A DNA stretch of 64,000 nt from Pseudoduganella armeniaca (GTDB taxonomy: Bacteria; Pseudomonadota; Gammaproteobacteria; Burkholderiales; Burkholderiaceae_D): the NCBI RefSeq assembly GCF_003028855.1, contig NZ_CP028324.1, forward strand, positions 3,224,001-3,288,000. Reading direction: 5' to 3'. The notes beneath the pieces are model-generated. The model saw nothing but the letters and a program-made list of their open reading frames with translations. It made no database searches and was not told where the DNA came from. The stretch's first letter is position 1. Each line of letters opens with the position of its first letter. Below are positions 19,380 through 28,085 of the stretch, in pieces. The position numbers and the translations under genes were made by a program.

Positions 19380-20281
19380 TGTACGAATCCCACTTCGGCC
19401 TGCGCGAGGTGCCGTTCTCCATCACGCCGGACACCAGCTTCTTCTTCGGCAGCCCGCATTCGCAGGAGGGGCTGAACACCTTGCTGGTGGCGGCCCGCAA
19501 CGGCGAAGGCTTCATCAAGATCACCGGAGAGGTGGGCACCGGCAAGACCCTGTTGTGCCGCAAGTTCATGGCGATGCTGGGCGAGGGGTTCGTCACCGCC
19601 TACGTGCCGAACCCTTACCTGGAGCCGCGCGCGCTGATGCTGGCGCTGGCCGACGAGCTGGAGATCACGCTGCCGCGCGACGTCGAGCAGCACCAGTTGG
19701 TGAAGTCGCTGACGACCCGGCTGCTGGAGCTGGCGGCACGGGGCAAGCACGTGGTGCTGTGCCTGGACGAGGCGCAGGCGATCCCGATCGACAGCCTGGA
19801 GGCGCTGCGTTTGTTGACCAACCTGGAGACGGAAAAGCGCAAGCTGCTGCAGATCGTGCTGTTCGGCCAGCCCGAGCTGAACGCGCACCTGGCCAGCCCG
19901 CAGATCCGCCAGCTGGCCCAGCGCATCACCTTCCACTACCACCTGGGCGCGCTGCGGCGCGACGACCTCGATTTCTACCTGGCGCACCGGCTGCGCGTGG
20001 CGGGCTTCGCCGGCGCGCGGCTGTTCGCCAAGGGCGCTGTCGATGCGCTGTTCCGCGCCACCGGCGGCATTCCGCGCCTGGTCAACATCATCGCGCACAA
20101 GGCGCTGATGCTGGCCTATGGCGAGGGCCGCCAGCAGGTCGAGAAACGGCACGTGGCCCTGGCCGCGCGCGACACCATCGGCGCCACCCGGCGCCCATGG
20201 TATCGAGCGTGGCCCTGGTTCGCGGGCCTGGCCGTCGCCGCCTCGCTGGCCGGCGGCATCACCATGGCGCTGACACGATGA
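19379..20281 (+). CDS. mshM: MSHA biogenesis ATPase MshM
   Basis: GspA/ExeA-type AAA+ ATPase of 300 residues. The N-terminus is MYESHFGLREVPFSITPDT. Walker A is GEVGTGKTLL (about 50), Walker B VVLCLDEAQAIP (about 125), followed by LLTNLET and FGQPELNA. A single C-terminal helix (about 280-298) anchors it in the membrane. The ATG at 19379 is preferred over a GTG one codon earlier. Its stop overlaps the mshN start. Its role in MSHA assembly is presumed similar to GspA, helping secretin placement. Confidence 0.92.
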   Translation: MYESHFGLREVPFSITPDTSFFFGSPHSQEGLNTLLVAARNGEGFIKITGEVGTGKTLLCRKFMAMLGEGFVTAYVPNPYLEPRALMLALADELEITLPRDVEQHQLVKSLTTRLLELAARGKHVVLCLDEAQAIPIDSLEALRLLTNLETEKRKLLQIVLFGQPELNAHLASPQIRQLAQRITFHYHLGALRRDDLDFYLAHRLRVAGFAGARLFAKGAVDALFRATGGIPRLVNIIAHKALMLAYGEGRQQVEKRHVALAARDTIGATRRPWYRAWPWFAGLAVAASLAGGITMALTR

Positions 20282-21414
20282 GCATCATCAATAAAATGCT
20301 GCAGGACCTGGATGCGCGCGGCGGCGCTGGCGCACGGGTGGATGACGCGACCCTGCGACCGGTCGTAGCCGCGCCGCGCCATGGCCGGCTGGCCATTGCG
20401 GCCGGTGCCGGGGCCGGCGTGCTGGTGGCGGCCCTTGCCGGTACGGCGTGGTATTTCCTGCATACGACGCCGGTGCCCGTGACCGCGCCGGCGCCGTTGC
20501 GCGGCAGCGGTACGCCGGTCGCGCCCAAGGCTGCGGCGCCCGTCGTCGCTGCCGCCGAGGCGCCGGCAGCTGCCGCTTCCGCGCCTCCCGCGTCTGCACC
20601 GGTAGCGCCCGCCACCGACGCGCCGGCACCGACGGCGAGCACGCCGGCTGCCCCCAGCCCTGCCAGGCCTGCGCCGGCATCGACGACGGAGGACGAAGCC
20701 GCGGCGGCACCTGCGCCGGCTGCGCCCGCGCGCCGCGCCGGGCAGCGCCTTCGCGCCACGCCTGCCGAACCGGCGGCGCCCGCGCGTGGCGAGGCAGCCG
20801 AGCGCACGGTGGGCGCCGTGACGGTCACGCCGTCGTCCGGCGAGGCGGGCACACAGCCGCAGGCGGAGAACGCCTACCGCCGCGCGCTGGCGGCGCTGCA
20901 GGATGGCCGCGTGGCCGACGCCATCGCGGGGCTGGAGCAGGCGGTCTCCCTGCAGCCGCGCCACGAGGCGGCCCGCCAGACGCTCGCCGGCCTGCTGCTG
21001 GAAAGCGGCCGCGCCGACGAGGCGCAGCGCCACTTGCAGCTGGGCCTCGGCCTGAACCCGAACCAGCCGCAGGTCGCGATGCTGCTGGCGCGGCTGCAGC
21101 TGGAAAAGAACGGTCCCGCCGCCGTCGAGACACTGCGGCGCACGCTGCCGCATGCGGCCAACAACGCCGACTACGTGGCCTTCCTGGCCGGCGCGCTGCA
21201 ACGGCAACAGCGGCACCGCGAGGCCATCGAGCAATACGAGGCGGCATTGCGATTGGCGCCGCAGAACGGGGTGTGGTGGATGGGGTTGGGTATCTCGCTG
21301 CAGGCCGAGCGGCGCAACGCCGAGGCCCGCAACGCCTTCACGCGCGCGCGCCAGGGCGGTTTGACGCCGGAGTTGCAGGCGTTCGTCGAGCGCAAGCTGG
21401 GGCAGGTGGAGTAG
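20278..21414 (+). CDS. mshN: MSHA biogenesis TPR protein MshN
   Basis: A 378-residue bitopic TPR protein. It begins MSIINKMLQDLDARGG, the MshN signature. A membrane helix (about 42-62) is followed by a long Ala/Pro-rich linker (about 70-195) and C-terminal TPRs (about 200-375, for example AYRRALAALQDGRVADAIAG). The periplasmic TPRs probably act as a scaffold near the secretin. It is last in the cluster and ends five bases before a gene-end repeat. Confidence 0.9.
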   Translation: MSIINKMLQDLDARGGAGARVDDATLRPVVAAPRHGRLAIAAGAGAGVLVAALAGTAWYFLHTTPVPVTAPAPLRGSGTPVAPKAAAPVVAAAEAPAAAASAPPASAPVAPATDAPAPTASTPAAPSPARPAPASTTEDEAAAAPAPAAPARRAGQRLRATPAEPAAPARGEAAERTVGAVTVTPSSGEAGTQPQAENAYRRALAALQDGRVADAIAGLEQAVSLQPRHEAARQTLAGLLLESGRADEAQRHLQLGLGLNPNQPQVAMLLARLQLEKNGPAAVETLRRTLPHAANNADYVAFLAGALQRQQRHREAIEQYEAALRLAPQNGVWWMGLGISLQAERRNAEARNAFTRARQGGLTPELQAFVERKLGQVE

Positions 21415-21418
21415 CCAC

Positions 21419-21449
21419 TGGGGTCAGTCCCCAACGGGGACAGGCCCCA
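21419..21449 (-). repeat. Gene-end palindrome, family A, minus orientation, no tail
   Basis: TGGGGTCAGTCCCC and GGGGACAGGCCCCA are imperfect inverted arms around AAC. The base order (GTCAGTCC first) is the minus-strand form of the family. It lies in a convergent gap, 20 bases past the end of the minus-strand HD-GYP gene, and lacks the usual AAAACC flank. Confidence 0.8.
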
Positions 21450-21468
21450 TCGCCGATGCGCCGCGGGC

Positions 21469-22427
21469 TTATCGCGCCGCCAAGCCGCCCCAGATCGCCT
21501 TCATCGCAAAGCGCAACTCCGCCTCATCCTCCGTCAACGCGCGCGAGATCTCGCTTTCGGACGCCAGCCGGTGCATGCGCGGCACCGCCAGTGCCTGCCC
21601 GGCCGCGTCGCGCAGGCAGGCTACCTCCGGTCCTTCGCCGGCGATGGCGGGCGGTAGGTGACGACGCCGATGCCGCCGTCCGTCAATTGCACCAGCGTGC
21701 CGGGCGGGAAGCGGCCGACGTGCCGATGAAACGCTTGCTGCAGCGCCGGATCGTGCTCCGCATGCAGTTCCGCCAGCGCCACGTCCGGCGCCAGCGAGCG
21801 GCGGTAGTTGCGCGCCGAGACGCGGGCGCAGTAGCGGTCGGCCAGGCGCAACAGGCGCGCGCCGCGCGGGATCTCGTGGCCCGGCAGGCCGTGCGGGTAA
21901 CCGCTGCCGTCATCGTCCTCGTGGTGGTGCAGCACGCAGGCCAGCCACTCCTCGTCGCCGATGCCGGCGCAGGCCAGGGTGCGCGCGCTGTCCTCCGGAT
22001 GGCTGCGCAGGCGGTCCCGCTCGTCGCCGGACAGCACGACGCCGGGCAGGGCGACGCGGCGGTTGAAGTCGTCGTGGGCATCGAGCATCGCGCAGTTCAT
22101 CGTCAGCGCGGCTGCCGCCATCGCCTGCAGCGTGGCGTCCGGCACGGCCAGCGCGCGCCCCACCACGGCGACCACGATCGCGGTCTCGATGCAGTGGCGG
22201 ATCGGGTAGGTGCCGCCGATCTGGTTCAGCAGCACGCAGGCCAGCGCCACGTCCTGGCCCATGTCCACCGCGTGCAGCAGGTCGGCGGCCAACGCGCGCA
22301 GGCCGGGGCCAGCCTCGCGCGCATCGTCCAGGTGCGCCAGCTGGTGTTCCAGCCGGCCGGCCAGGGTGTTCAGGGCGCGCAGCACGGAGGGTTCCGTGCC
22401 CGGCATGCTGGCGTGGCCGGCGTCCAT
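21469..22427 (-). CDS. Degenerate HD-GYP domain protein (apparent frameshift)
   Basis: HD-GYP-family protein, 319 residues after correction. The GYP part is present (HHHEDDDGSGYPHGLPGHEIP, then ARLLRLADRYCARVSAR), but the position of the canonical LLHDIGK metal doublet reads ALTMNCAML. Phosphodiesterase activity on c-di-GMP is therefore doubtful. The frame ends early at 21621, yet the next frame continues with clean coding (VACLRDAAGQALAVPR) to a TAA at 21469. One missing C in the run at 21649-21651 explains this. The start is ATG 22427, or GTG 22433 overlapping the aminotransferase stop. Lying next to a c-di-GMP-gated pilus locus, it could be a sensor or regulator. This is inference. Confidence 0.75.
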
Positions 22428-22429
22428 CG

Positions 22430-23617
22430 TCACACCCGGGCCAGCCGGTCCAGCGCGAGGCGCAAGGTGTCGTCCTGCTTGGCGAAGCAGAAGCGCACGA
22501 TGCCGGACTCGGTACCGCCCTGGTAGAACGCGGCGACCGGGATGGCGGCCACCTTGATCTCGGTCGTCAGCCACTCGGCGAATGCCGCTTCCGGCAGAGG
22601 CGAGATGGCGCCGTAGCGCACGCACTGGAAGTAGGTGCCGTCCGCCGGCAGCAGCTCGAAGCGGCTGCCCGCCAGGCCGGCACGGAACAGGTCGCGCTTC
22701 TTCTGGTAGAACGCCGGCAACTCCAGGTAGGGCGCCGCATCGGCCATGTAGGCGGCGATCCCGTGCTGCATCGGCGTGTTGGTGGTGAACACGTTGTACT
22801 GGTGGACCTTGCGGAACTCCGCCATCAACGCCGCCGGCGCGGCCACGTAGCCGACCTTCCAGCCCGTCACGTGATACGTCTTGCCGAAGCTGGAAACGAC
22901 GAAGCTGCGCGCGGCCAGCAGCGGATGGCGGCTCATCGACTCGTGGCGCTGGCCGTCGTACACCATGTGCTCGTACACCTCGTCGGCCAGGATCAGGATG
23001 TCGGTGCCTTGCACGATGGCGCTCAAGGCCTCGATGTCGGCCTGGCGCAGCACGGTGCCGGTCGGGTTGTGCGGCGTGTTGATGACGAGCAGGCGGGTTT
23101 TCGGGGTGACGGCGGCGGCGATGCGTTGCCACGGCACGCGGTAGCCTTCCGGCCCGACTTCCATCTGCACCAGCACTGGCACGCCGCCGGCCAGTTCGAC
23201 CGTGGGCAGGTAGCTGTCGTAGGCCGGCTCGATGATGATCACTTCGTCGCCCGGGTGCACGCAGCACAGGATCGCCGTCGTCAGCGCCTGGGTGGCGCCG
23301 GCCGTGACCGTGATCTCGCTATCGGCATCGTAGGCATGGCCGTACAGCGCGCCGATCTTGGCCGCGATGGCGTTGCGCAGCACGGGCGCGCCGGTCATCA
23401 TCGGGTACTGGTTGAAGCCGGCCCGCATCGCGTCCGTCACCATGTCGACCAGCTTCGGGTCGCACGGGAAGTCGGGGAAGCCCTGGCCCAGGTTGACGGC
23501 GCCATGCTGGGCGGCCAGCTGCGACATGCGGGTAAACACGGTCGTGCCCACGGCGGGCAGTTTCGAGGCAAGGACGGGCGTTGCGGGAATGGCGTTGGTC
23601 ATTGGCGGTGTCATCAT
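22430..23617 (-). CDS. Methionine aminotransferase-like PLP enzyme
   Basis: Class I/II fold-type I aminotransferase, 395 residues, closest in pattern to the YbdL/methionine aminotransferase group. NLGQGFPDFPCDP (about 43) and AGATQAL (about 105) are typical. INTPHNPTG (about 185) and the PLP lysine in SSFGKTYHVTGWKVGY (about 250) are present, with the phosphate-binding Arg in GIVRFCFAK. It is cytosolic and acts on methionine or keto-methiobutyrate, or on aromatic amino acids. Two further in-frame ATGs lie just after the first. It is upstream of, and nearly overlaps, the HD-GYP gene. Confidence 0.88.
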   Translation of the reverse strand: MMTPPMTNAIPATPVLASKLPAVGTTVFTRMSQLAAQHGAVNLGQGFPDFPCDPKLVDMVTDAMRAGFNQYPMMTGAPVLRNAIAAKIGALYGHAYDADSEITVTAGATQALTTAILCCVHPGDEVIIIEPAYDSYLPTVELAGGVPVLVQMEVGPEGYRVPWQRIAAAVTPKTRLLVINTPHNPTGTVLRQADIEALSAIVQGTDILILADEVYEHMVYDGQRHESMSRHPLLAARSFVVSSFGKTYHVTGWKVGYVAAPAALMAEFRKVHQYNVFTTNTPMQHGIAAYMADAAPYLELPAFYQKKRDLFRAGLAGSRFELLPADGTYFQCVRYGAISPLPEAAFAEWLTTEIKVAAIPVAAFYQGGTESGIVRFCFAKQDDTLRLALDRLARV

Positions 23618-23664
23618 GAACGGGTCGCCACCATTCTAGCGCAGGCTCCTGCCCTTGCGTGCGG

Positions 23665-24129
23665 TCAGGCCGCCAGCGTTGGCGGCTGCCACTTCTCGGG
23701 CGGAATCACGGCGAACATGCCGGCCTTGGCCAGACGCCTGGCCAGCTTCAGCAGCGCCTTGTCCTTGGTGATCAGGGTGGTGGCGCCGGCGTCGCGCGCC
23801 AGCTCGAGGAATTTCTGGTCGTCCGGATCGGTGCAGACGGGCAGGCGCACGCCCGATTCGCTTGGGGCCACCAGCTTGACCAGCGCGTCGAAGCGGGCGG
23901 CGGCGGCGGGGCGCGTGCTGTCGTCCAGCGGCAGGTGCGGGTAGTGCAGCACGATGTTGTATTCGTCGCGGCAGTCGGCCCGGGTGATCGCCTCCACCGC
24001 GCCGCTCTCGATGGCGGCCAGCAACGCGGTCCAGCGCGGGTCGTGGAAGACGAACAGGTCGAGGCAGACATTGGTGTCGATGACGATGCGTGGCGCTCCA
24101 GGTAACGGATCAGTTAAAGCAGGTATCAT
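23665..24129 (-). CDS. PIN-domain protein (toxin-like, no antitoxin seen)
   Basis: A 154-residue PIN-family nuclease-like protein. Acidic residues sit at the expected places: VIDTNVCLDLFV (about 17), DEYN in the middle, CTDPDDQKFLELA (about 112) and ITKDKALL. It resembles putative toxin components of the PIN family. No small antitoxin gene adjoins it: one side is the aminotransferase and the other the divergent yaaA with a 42-base gap. It may be a solitary housekeeping PIN nuclease. Confidence 0.78.
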   Translation of the reverse strand: MIPALTDPLPGAPRIVIDTNVCLDLFVFHDPRWTALLAAIESGAVEAITRADCRDEYNIVLHYPHLPLDDSTRPAAAARFDALVKLVAPSESGVRLPVCTDPDDQKFLELARDAGATTLITKDKALLKLARRLAKAGMFAVIPPEKWQPPTLAA

Positions 24130-24171
24130 GTAGGAAATTCTTGTTTTGAAGTGGATCTGTTCCCGAATCAT

Positions 24172-24936
24172 ATGCTGATAGTGCTTTCCCCCGCAAAAAG
24201 TCTCGACCTGGAGTCGCCTTCCCCCACCGAACACGCCACCGAACCGGCCTTCCTGGCCCATTCCGAGCAGTTGATCGCGCGGCTGCGCGAGTTCTCGCCG
24301 GCCCAGCTGGCCGAGCTGATGGACCTGTCCGACGCGCTGTCCGCGCTGAACGTGGGTCGTTACGCATCCTGGACGACCGCGCTGGACGATGCCCGCCAGG
24401 CCGTGATGACGTTCAATGGCGACGTCTACGACGGCCTGTCCGCCCGTACGTTGGCGCCGGCGCAGCTGGACTACACGCAGTCGCGCATTCGCATCCTGTC
24501 CGGGCTGTACGGCCTGCTGCGCCCGCTCGACCTGATCCATCCGCACCGGCTGGAAATGGGCACGCGCCTGAAGAACCCGCGCGGCAAGGATCTGTATGCG
24601 TTCTGGGGCGACCTGATCACCGAGGCGCTGAACGCGACGGCGCGCGAGCAGGGCGCCCGCTGGCTGGTCAATTGCGCGTCGGAGGAGTACTTCAAGTCGG
24701 TGCGGCCGGCCAAGCTGGACGTGCCGGTGATCACGCCGGTATTCGAGGAATGGAAGAACGGCAAGTACAAGATCATCTCGTTCTACGCCAAGCGGGCGCG
24801 CGGCATGCTGGCGCGCTACGCGGCCGAGCGCGGGATTACCGAGCCGGAGCAGTTGAAGGCGTTCGATGTGGATGGGTATGCGTTCGATGCGGCGGCGTCG
24901 AACGATGCGACTTGGGTGTTCCGTCGCAAGGCTTGA
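24172..24936 (+). CDS. yaaA: Peroxide-stress protein YaaA
   Basis: YaaA/DUF328 protein of 254 residues, linked in E. coli to lowering free iron and DNA damage during peroxide stress. MLIVLSPAKSLDLESP opens the protein, and the conserved motifs LSGLYGLLRPLD (about 117), RGKDLYAFWG (about 142) and FYAKRARGMLARY are clear. ATG 24172 gives the family start. A GTG 21 bases upstream would add a non-conserved heptapeptide. It is divergent to the PIN gene and convergent with bamD across a palindrome. Confidence 0.92.
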   Translation: MLIVLSPAKSLDLESPSPTEHATEPAFLAHSEQLIARLREFSPAQLAELMDLSDALSALNVGRYASWTTALDDARQAVMTFNGDVYDGLSARTLAPAQLDYTQSRIRILSGLYGLLRPLDLIHPHRLEMGTRLKNPRGKDLYAFWGDLITEALNATAREQGARWLVNCASEEYFKSVRPAKLDVPVITPVFEEWKNGKYKIISFYAKRARGMLARYAAERGITEPEQLKAFDVDGYAFDAAASNDATWVFRRKA

Positions 24937-24957
24937 TGACAGCGGGGGCAAAACGCC

Positions 24958-25005
24958 GGTGTCAGGCACCTTCAGGGCGCTGGCGCACTGAAGGTGCCTG
25001 ACACC
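24958..25005. repeat. Gene-end palindrome, family B (GGTGTCAGGCACC)
   Basis: A perfect 18-base inverted repeat, GGTGTCAGGCACCTTCAG at 24958-24975 and its complement at 24988-25005, with a 12-base loop. It lies between the convergent yaaA and bamD ends. It shares the GGTGTCAGGCACCT core with the copy at 43434-43487. Confidence 0.85.
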
Positions 25006-25056
25006 ATGGCTTACTGCCGTGGACTCATCGTTTGATTTCCGCGCACTGCGTGGAAA

Positions 25057-25860
25057 TCATCCCCAGAATTTCCACCACTTGCGCTCCTGCTTGGGTGCAC
25101 CATCCTCGAGGAACTTCGAGTTGGGGAAGTTCAGCTTGAACACACGCATCGTATCGTCGCGCAGGGCCGTGTTGCCCAGCTTGTCGTAGCTGCGCGCCAT
25201 GATCCACAGCGCTTCCTCGATCGACGGCGAGTCGCGGTAGTCGCGCACCGCGTCCTGGGCGCGGTTGGCGGCGGCCAGGTAGGCGCCGCGACGGTAGTAA
25301 TACCGCGCCACGTAGACTTCGTACTTGGCCATCGCGTTGATCAGGTACTTCATCCGCTCGACGGCGTCGGGCGTGTATTTGCTGTTCGGGAATTTGTCCA
25401 CCAGCGCCTTGAACGCGGCAAACGCCTCGCGCGTGGCCTTCGGGTCGCGCTCGGCGGGATCTTGCTCGTAGACGAAATTCAGCAGGCTGAGCTGGTCATT
25501 GAAATTGACCAGGCCGCGCAGGTAGTACATGTAGTCGACGTTCGGGTGGTTCGGGTGCAGCTTGATGAAACGCTCCACGGCGGCCAGCGCCTGGGCCTGG
25601 TCCTGCGCCTTGTAGTAGGCGTAGGCCACTTCCATCTGCGCCTGTTGCGCGTACACGCCGAACGGGTAGCTGGCTTCGAGCTTTTCGTACAGCTGAATTG
25701 CGCGCTCGTAGTGCTGGCCGGCCATTTCTTCCTTGGCCTCCGAGTATAATTTCGTTGCGGACCAACCTTTGGTCTCATCGGCCTGTTCAGGTAACAGGCC
25801 GCAAGCCGACAAACTGAGCAGTACTACGGATGCTGCCAACACCTTGATTTTTTTTTGCAT
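25057..25860 (-). CDS. bamD: Outer-membrane assembly lipoprotein BamD
   Basis: BamD lipoprotein (ComL family) of the BAM complex, 267 residues, anchored to the inner leaflet of the outer membrane. The signal peptide ends in the lipobox LSLSAC (Cys about 20). TPR-like helices follow, with SYPFGVYAQQAQMEVAYAYY (about 63-82) and LHPNHPNVDYMYYLRG (about 105) as family hallmarks. It is divergent from rluD, an arrangement common in proteobacteria. A TATAAT on the minus strand at 25911-25906 lies 46 bases upstream of the ATG and may be its -10 box. Confidence 0.94.
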   Translation of the reverse strand: MQKKIKVLAASVVLLSLSACGLLPEQADETKGWSATKLYSEAKEEMAGQHYERAIQLYEKLEASYPFGVYAQQAQMEVAYAYYKAQDQAQALAAVERFIKLHPNHPNVDYMYYLRGLVNFNDQLSLLNFVYEQDPAERDPKATREAFAAFKALVDKFPNSKYTPDAVERMKYLINAMAKYEVYVARYYYRRGAYLAAANRAQDAVRDYRDSPSIEEALWIMARSYDKLGNTALRDDTMRVFKLNFPNSKFLEDGAPKQERKWWKFWG

Positions 25861-25926
25861 GTTCTCGTGCAAGAAGACGTTTAAACAAGATACTACACTA
25901 GGCTGATTATAGCCGATGGGATTGCT

Positions 25927-27036
25927 GTGAACTTGAACCATGTGCCGGATGCGGCCGAACAACCGACCGATCCAATGCTCGATAACGATATTGACGCCGA
26001 TTTCGACGGCGAGTTTCCCGCCGCCGAGGCGCCGGGCTTTGCCGAGCCGCTGGCGCCGATCGAGCTGCAACTGACCCCCGAAGCGTGCGGCGAGCGGCTC
26101 GACAAGGTCATCGCGAAACTGGTGCCGCAGTTCTCGCGCGGCCGGCTGCAAAGCTGGATCGAAGCAGGCTTCGTCACCGTCGACGGCAAGCCGGCCAAGA
26201 TACGTGCCACAGTCTACGGTGACGAGAAAATCGTCGTGCTGCCGCAGGCGGCCCCGGAAGACGTGGCGTTCGCGCCCGAGGACATCGCGCTGGACGTGGT
26301 CTACGAGGACGACCACCTGATCGTCGTCAACAAGCCGGCCGGCCTGGTCGTGCACCCGGGCGCCGGCAACTGGTCCGGCACCATGCTGAACGGCCTGCTG
26401 CATCGCTGGCCACAGCTGGGCGGCGTGCCGCGCGCCGGCATCGTCCATCGCCTGGACAAGGACACCAGCGGCCTGATGGTCATCGGCAAGGACCTGCCGA
26501 CGCAGACCGACCTGGTGCGTCAGCTGCAGGCCCGCACCGTCAAGCGCGAATACTGGGCGTTGGTATGGGGCACGCCGCGCCTGTCCGGCACCATCGACGC
26601 CTCGATGGGCCGGCACCAGAAGGACCGCGTCAAGATGGCCGTCTCGACCAGCCTGGGCTCGAAGCCTGCCATCACCCACTACCAGCGGCTCGAATCGGGC
26701 GAGCTCGATCGTCGCCCCGTCACGCTGGTGCAGTGCCGCCTGGAGACGGGCCGTACCCACCAGATCCGCGTGCACATGGCGCACCTGGGTTTCCCGCTGG
26801 TGGGCGACTACGTCTACGGCAAACCGCACCTGACGGGCGTGTTCCACCGCCAGGCCCTGCAGGCGCGCCGCCTGGGCCTGGTGCATCCGGCCACCGGCGA
26901 GCCATGCGAATGGATCGTGCCGCTGGCCGACGACTTCCGCGCGCTGCTGGACGAGGCGGGCATCGAGGAACCGCCCGAGGCCGTGATCGGCGAGGACTAT
27001 GCCGATGAAGACTACTTCGACGACGAGGACGAATGA
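25927..27036 (+). CDS. rluD: 23S rRNA pseudouridine synthase RluD
   Basis: RluD makes pseudouridines in helix 69 of 23S rRNA (E. coli positions 1911/1915/1917). The protein is 369 residues from a GTG start, since no in-frame ATG precedes the conserved part. An acidic N-terminal extension (about 1-45) precedes an S4 domain (GERLDKVIAKLVPQF, about 55). The catalytic motif is HRLDKDTSGLMV (about 175), and GRTHQIRVHMAHLGFPLVGD is clear. The C-terminus is very acidic (EDYADEDYFDDEDE). It overlaps pgeF by ATGA. Confidence 0.93.
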   Translation: MNLNHVPDAAEQPTDPMLDNDIDADFDGEFPAAEAPGFAEPLAPIELQLTPEACGERLDKVIAKLVPQFSRGRLQSWIEAGFVTVDGKPAKIRATVYGDEKIVVLPQAAPEDVAFAPEDIALDVVYEDDHLIVVNKPAGLVVHPGAGNWSGTMLNGLLHRWPQLGGVPRAGIVHRLDKDTSGLMVIGKDLPTQTDLVRQLQARTVKREYWALVWGTPRLSGTIDASMGRHQKDRVKMAVSTSLGSKPAITHYQRLESGELDRRPVTLVQCRLETGRTHQIRVHMAHLGFPLVGDYVYGKPHLTGVFHRQALQARRLGLVHPATGEPCEWIVPLADDFRALLDEAGIEEPPEAVIGEDYADEDYFDDEDE

Positions 27037-27830
27037 GCAAGACTCCCAATGCGCCGCAATGGCTGGTGCCGGACTGGCCCGACTTGCCTGCTTCGGTCGG
27101 CGTGCTGTGCACCACGCGGCGCGGCGGGGTCAGCCCGCCGCCGTATGACGACGGCCAGGGCAGGGGCGGCCTGAACCTGGGTACGCATGTGGGCGATTCG
27201 CCCAAGTGTGTCGAACGCAACCGCGATATCGTGCGCGCCGAGCTGCCGTCCGAGCCGGTCTGGCTGGCCCAGGTGCACGGCACCACGATCGTCGACGCGG
27301 GCACGGTCGACACCATCGCCGGCGTCACGCCCACGGCGGATGCCAGTTTCACGCGCGAGCGCGGCGTCGTCTGCGCGATCCTGACGGCGGACTGCCTGCC
27401 CGTGCTGCTGTGCGATGCCGCTGGCGGCGCCGTCGGTGCCGTGCATGCCGGCTGGCGCGGCCTGGCCGAGGGCGTGCTGGAACAGTCGGTGGCGGCAATG
27501 CGCGCGGCCGGTGCCGGTGAGCTGCGCGCCTGGCTGGGCGCGGCCATCGGCCCGGCAAAATTCGAGGTGGGCGTGGAGGTGCTGGAGGCTTTCCTGGCGC
27601 GGGCCGGCGGCGATGCCGACCTGGTGCGCGGCGCCTTCCTGCCCGTGGCCGAACGGCCCGGCAAATACCTGTGCAACCTGTATGCGCTGGCCCGCATCGC
27701 GCTGGCGCGAGTCGGCGTACACCGCATCGCCGGCGGCGACTTCTGCACGGTGTCCAATTCCGGCCGCTTCTACTCCTTCCGCCGCGACGGCATCACGGGC
27801 CGCCAGGCCAGTCTCATCTGGATTCGGTGA
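27033..27830 (+). CDS. pgeF: Purine nucleoside phosphorylase/laccase-fold protein PgeF (YfiH)
   Basis: YfiH/DUF152 family (PgeF), 265 residues, cytosolic. Members were first called laccases; later work shows purine nucleoside phosphorylase/adenosine deaminase activity and peptidoglycan-precursor editing. Metal or active-site motifs are QVHGTTIV (about 80), TADCLPVLL (about 114) and VHAGWRGL (about 135). It overlaps rluD, the usual rluD-pgeF pairing. Confidence 0.92.
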   Translation: MSKTPNAPQWLVPDWPDLPASVGVLCTTRRGGVSPPPYDDGQGRGGLNLGTHVGDSPKCVERNRDIVRAELPSEPVWLAQVHGTTIVDAGTVDTIAGVTPTADASFTRERGVVCAILTADCLPVLLCDAAGGAVGAVHAGWRGLAEGVLEQSVAAMRAAGAGELRAWLGAAIGPAKFEVGVEVLEAFLARAGGDADLVRGAFLPVAERPGKYLCNLYALARIALARVGVHRIAGGDFCTVSNSGRFYSFRRDGITGRQASLIWIR

Positions 27831-27836
27831 CGGCGC

Positions 27837-28034
27837 TCAGGCCGGCGGGTCGGCGCGCTGGGCGGCTTGCCGCTCGCGCCGTCGTTTGCGCCGCTTCCCT
27901 CCCGTCACATAGAATAGAATGCCCAGTGGCAGGGCGCAGTACAGCAGGAACGTCATCATCCCCGCCACCACGGTAGGTTCGGTCAGTGCCATCAGCAGCA
28001 CGACGTAGATCCAGGCAAGTGCGACAATCAGCAT
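27837..28034 (-). CDS. Small two-helix membrane protein
   Basis: A 65-residue protein with two hydrophobic helices (MLIVALAWIYVVLLMAL and MMTFLLYCALPLGILFYV) and a strongly basic tail (GGKRRKRRRERQAAQR). The ATG at 28034 is preferred over upstream starts that would overlap phaC. It sits alone on the minus strand between pgeF and the divergent phaC. I do not recognise a family. Similar short proteins are common near PHA genes in related bacteria, but that is only recollection. Confidence 0.6.
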   Translation of the reverse strand: MLIVALAWIYVVLLMALTEPTVVAGMMTFLLYCALPLGILFYVTGGKRRKRRRERQAAQRADPPA

Positions 28035-28085
28035 CGGTTTTTTCAGTCTTCGGTAACAAAGATCAATTCTAAATGGAATGTGCAC

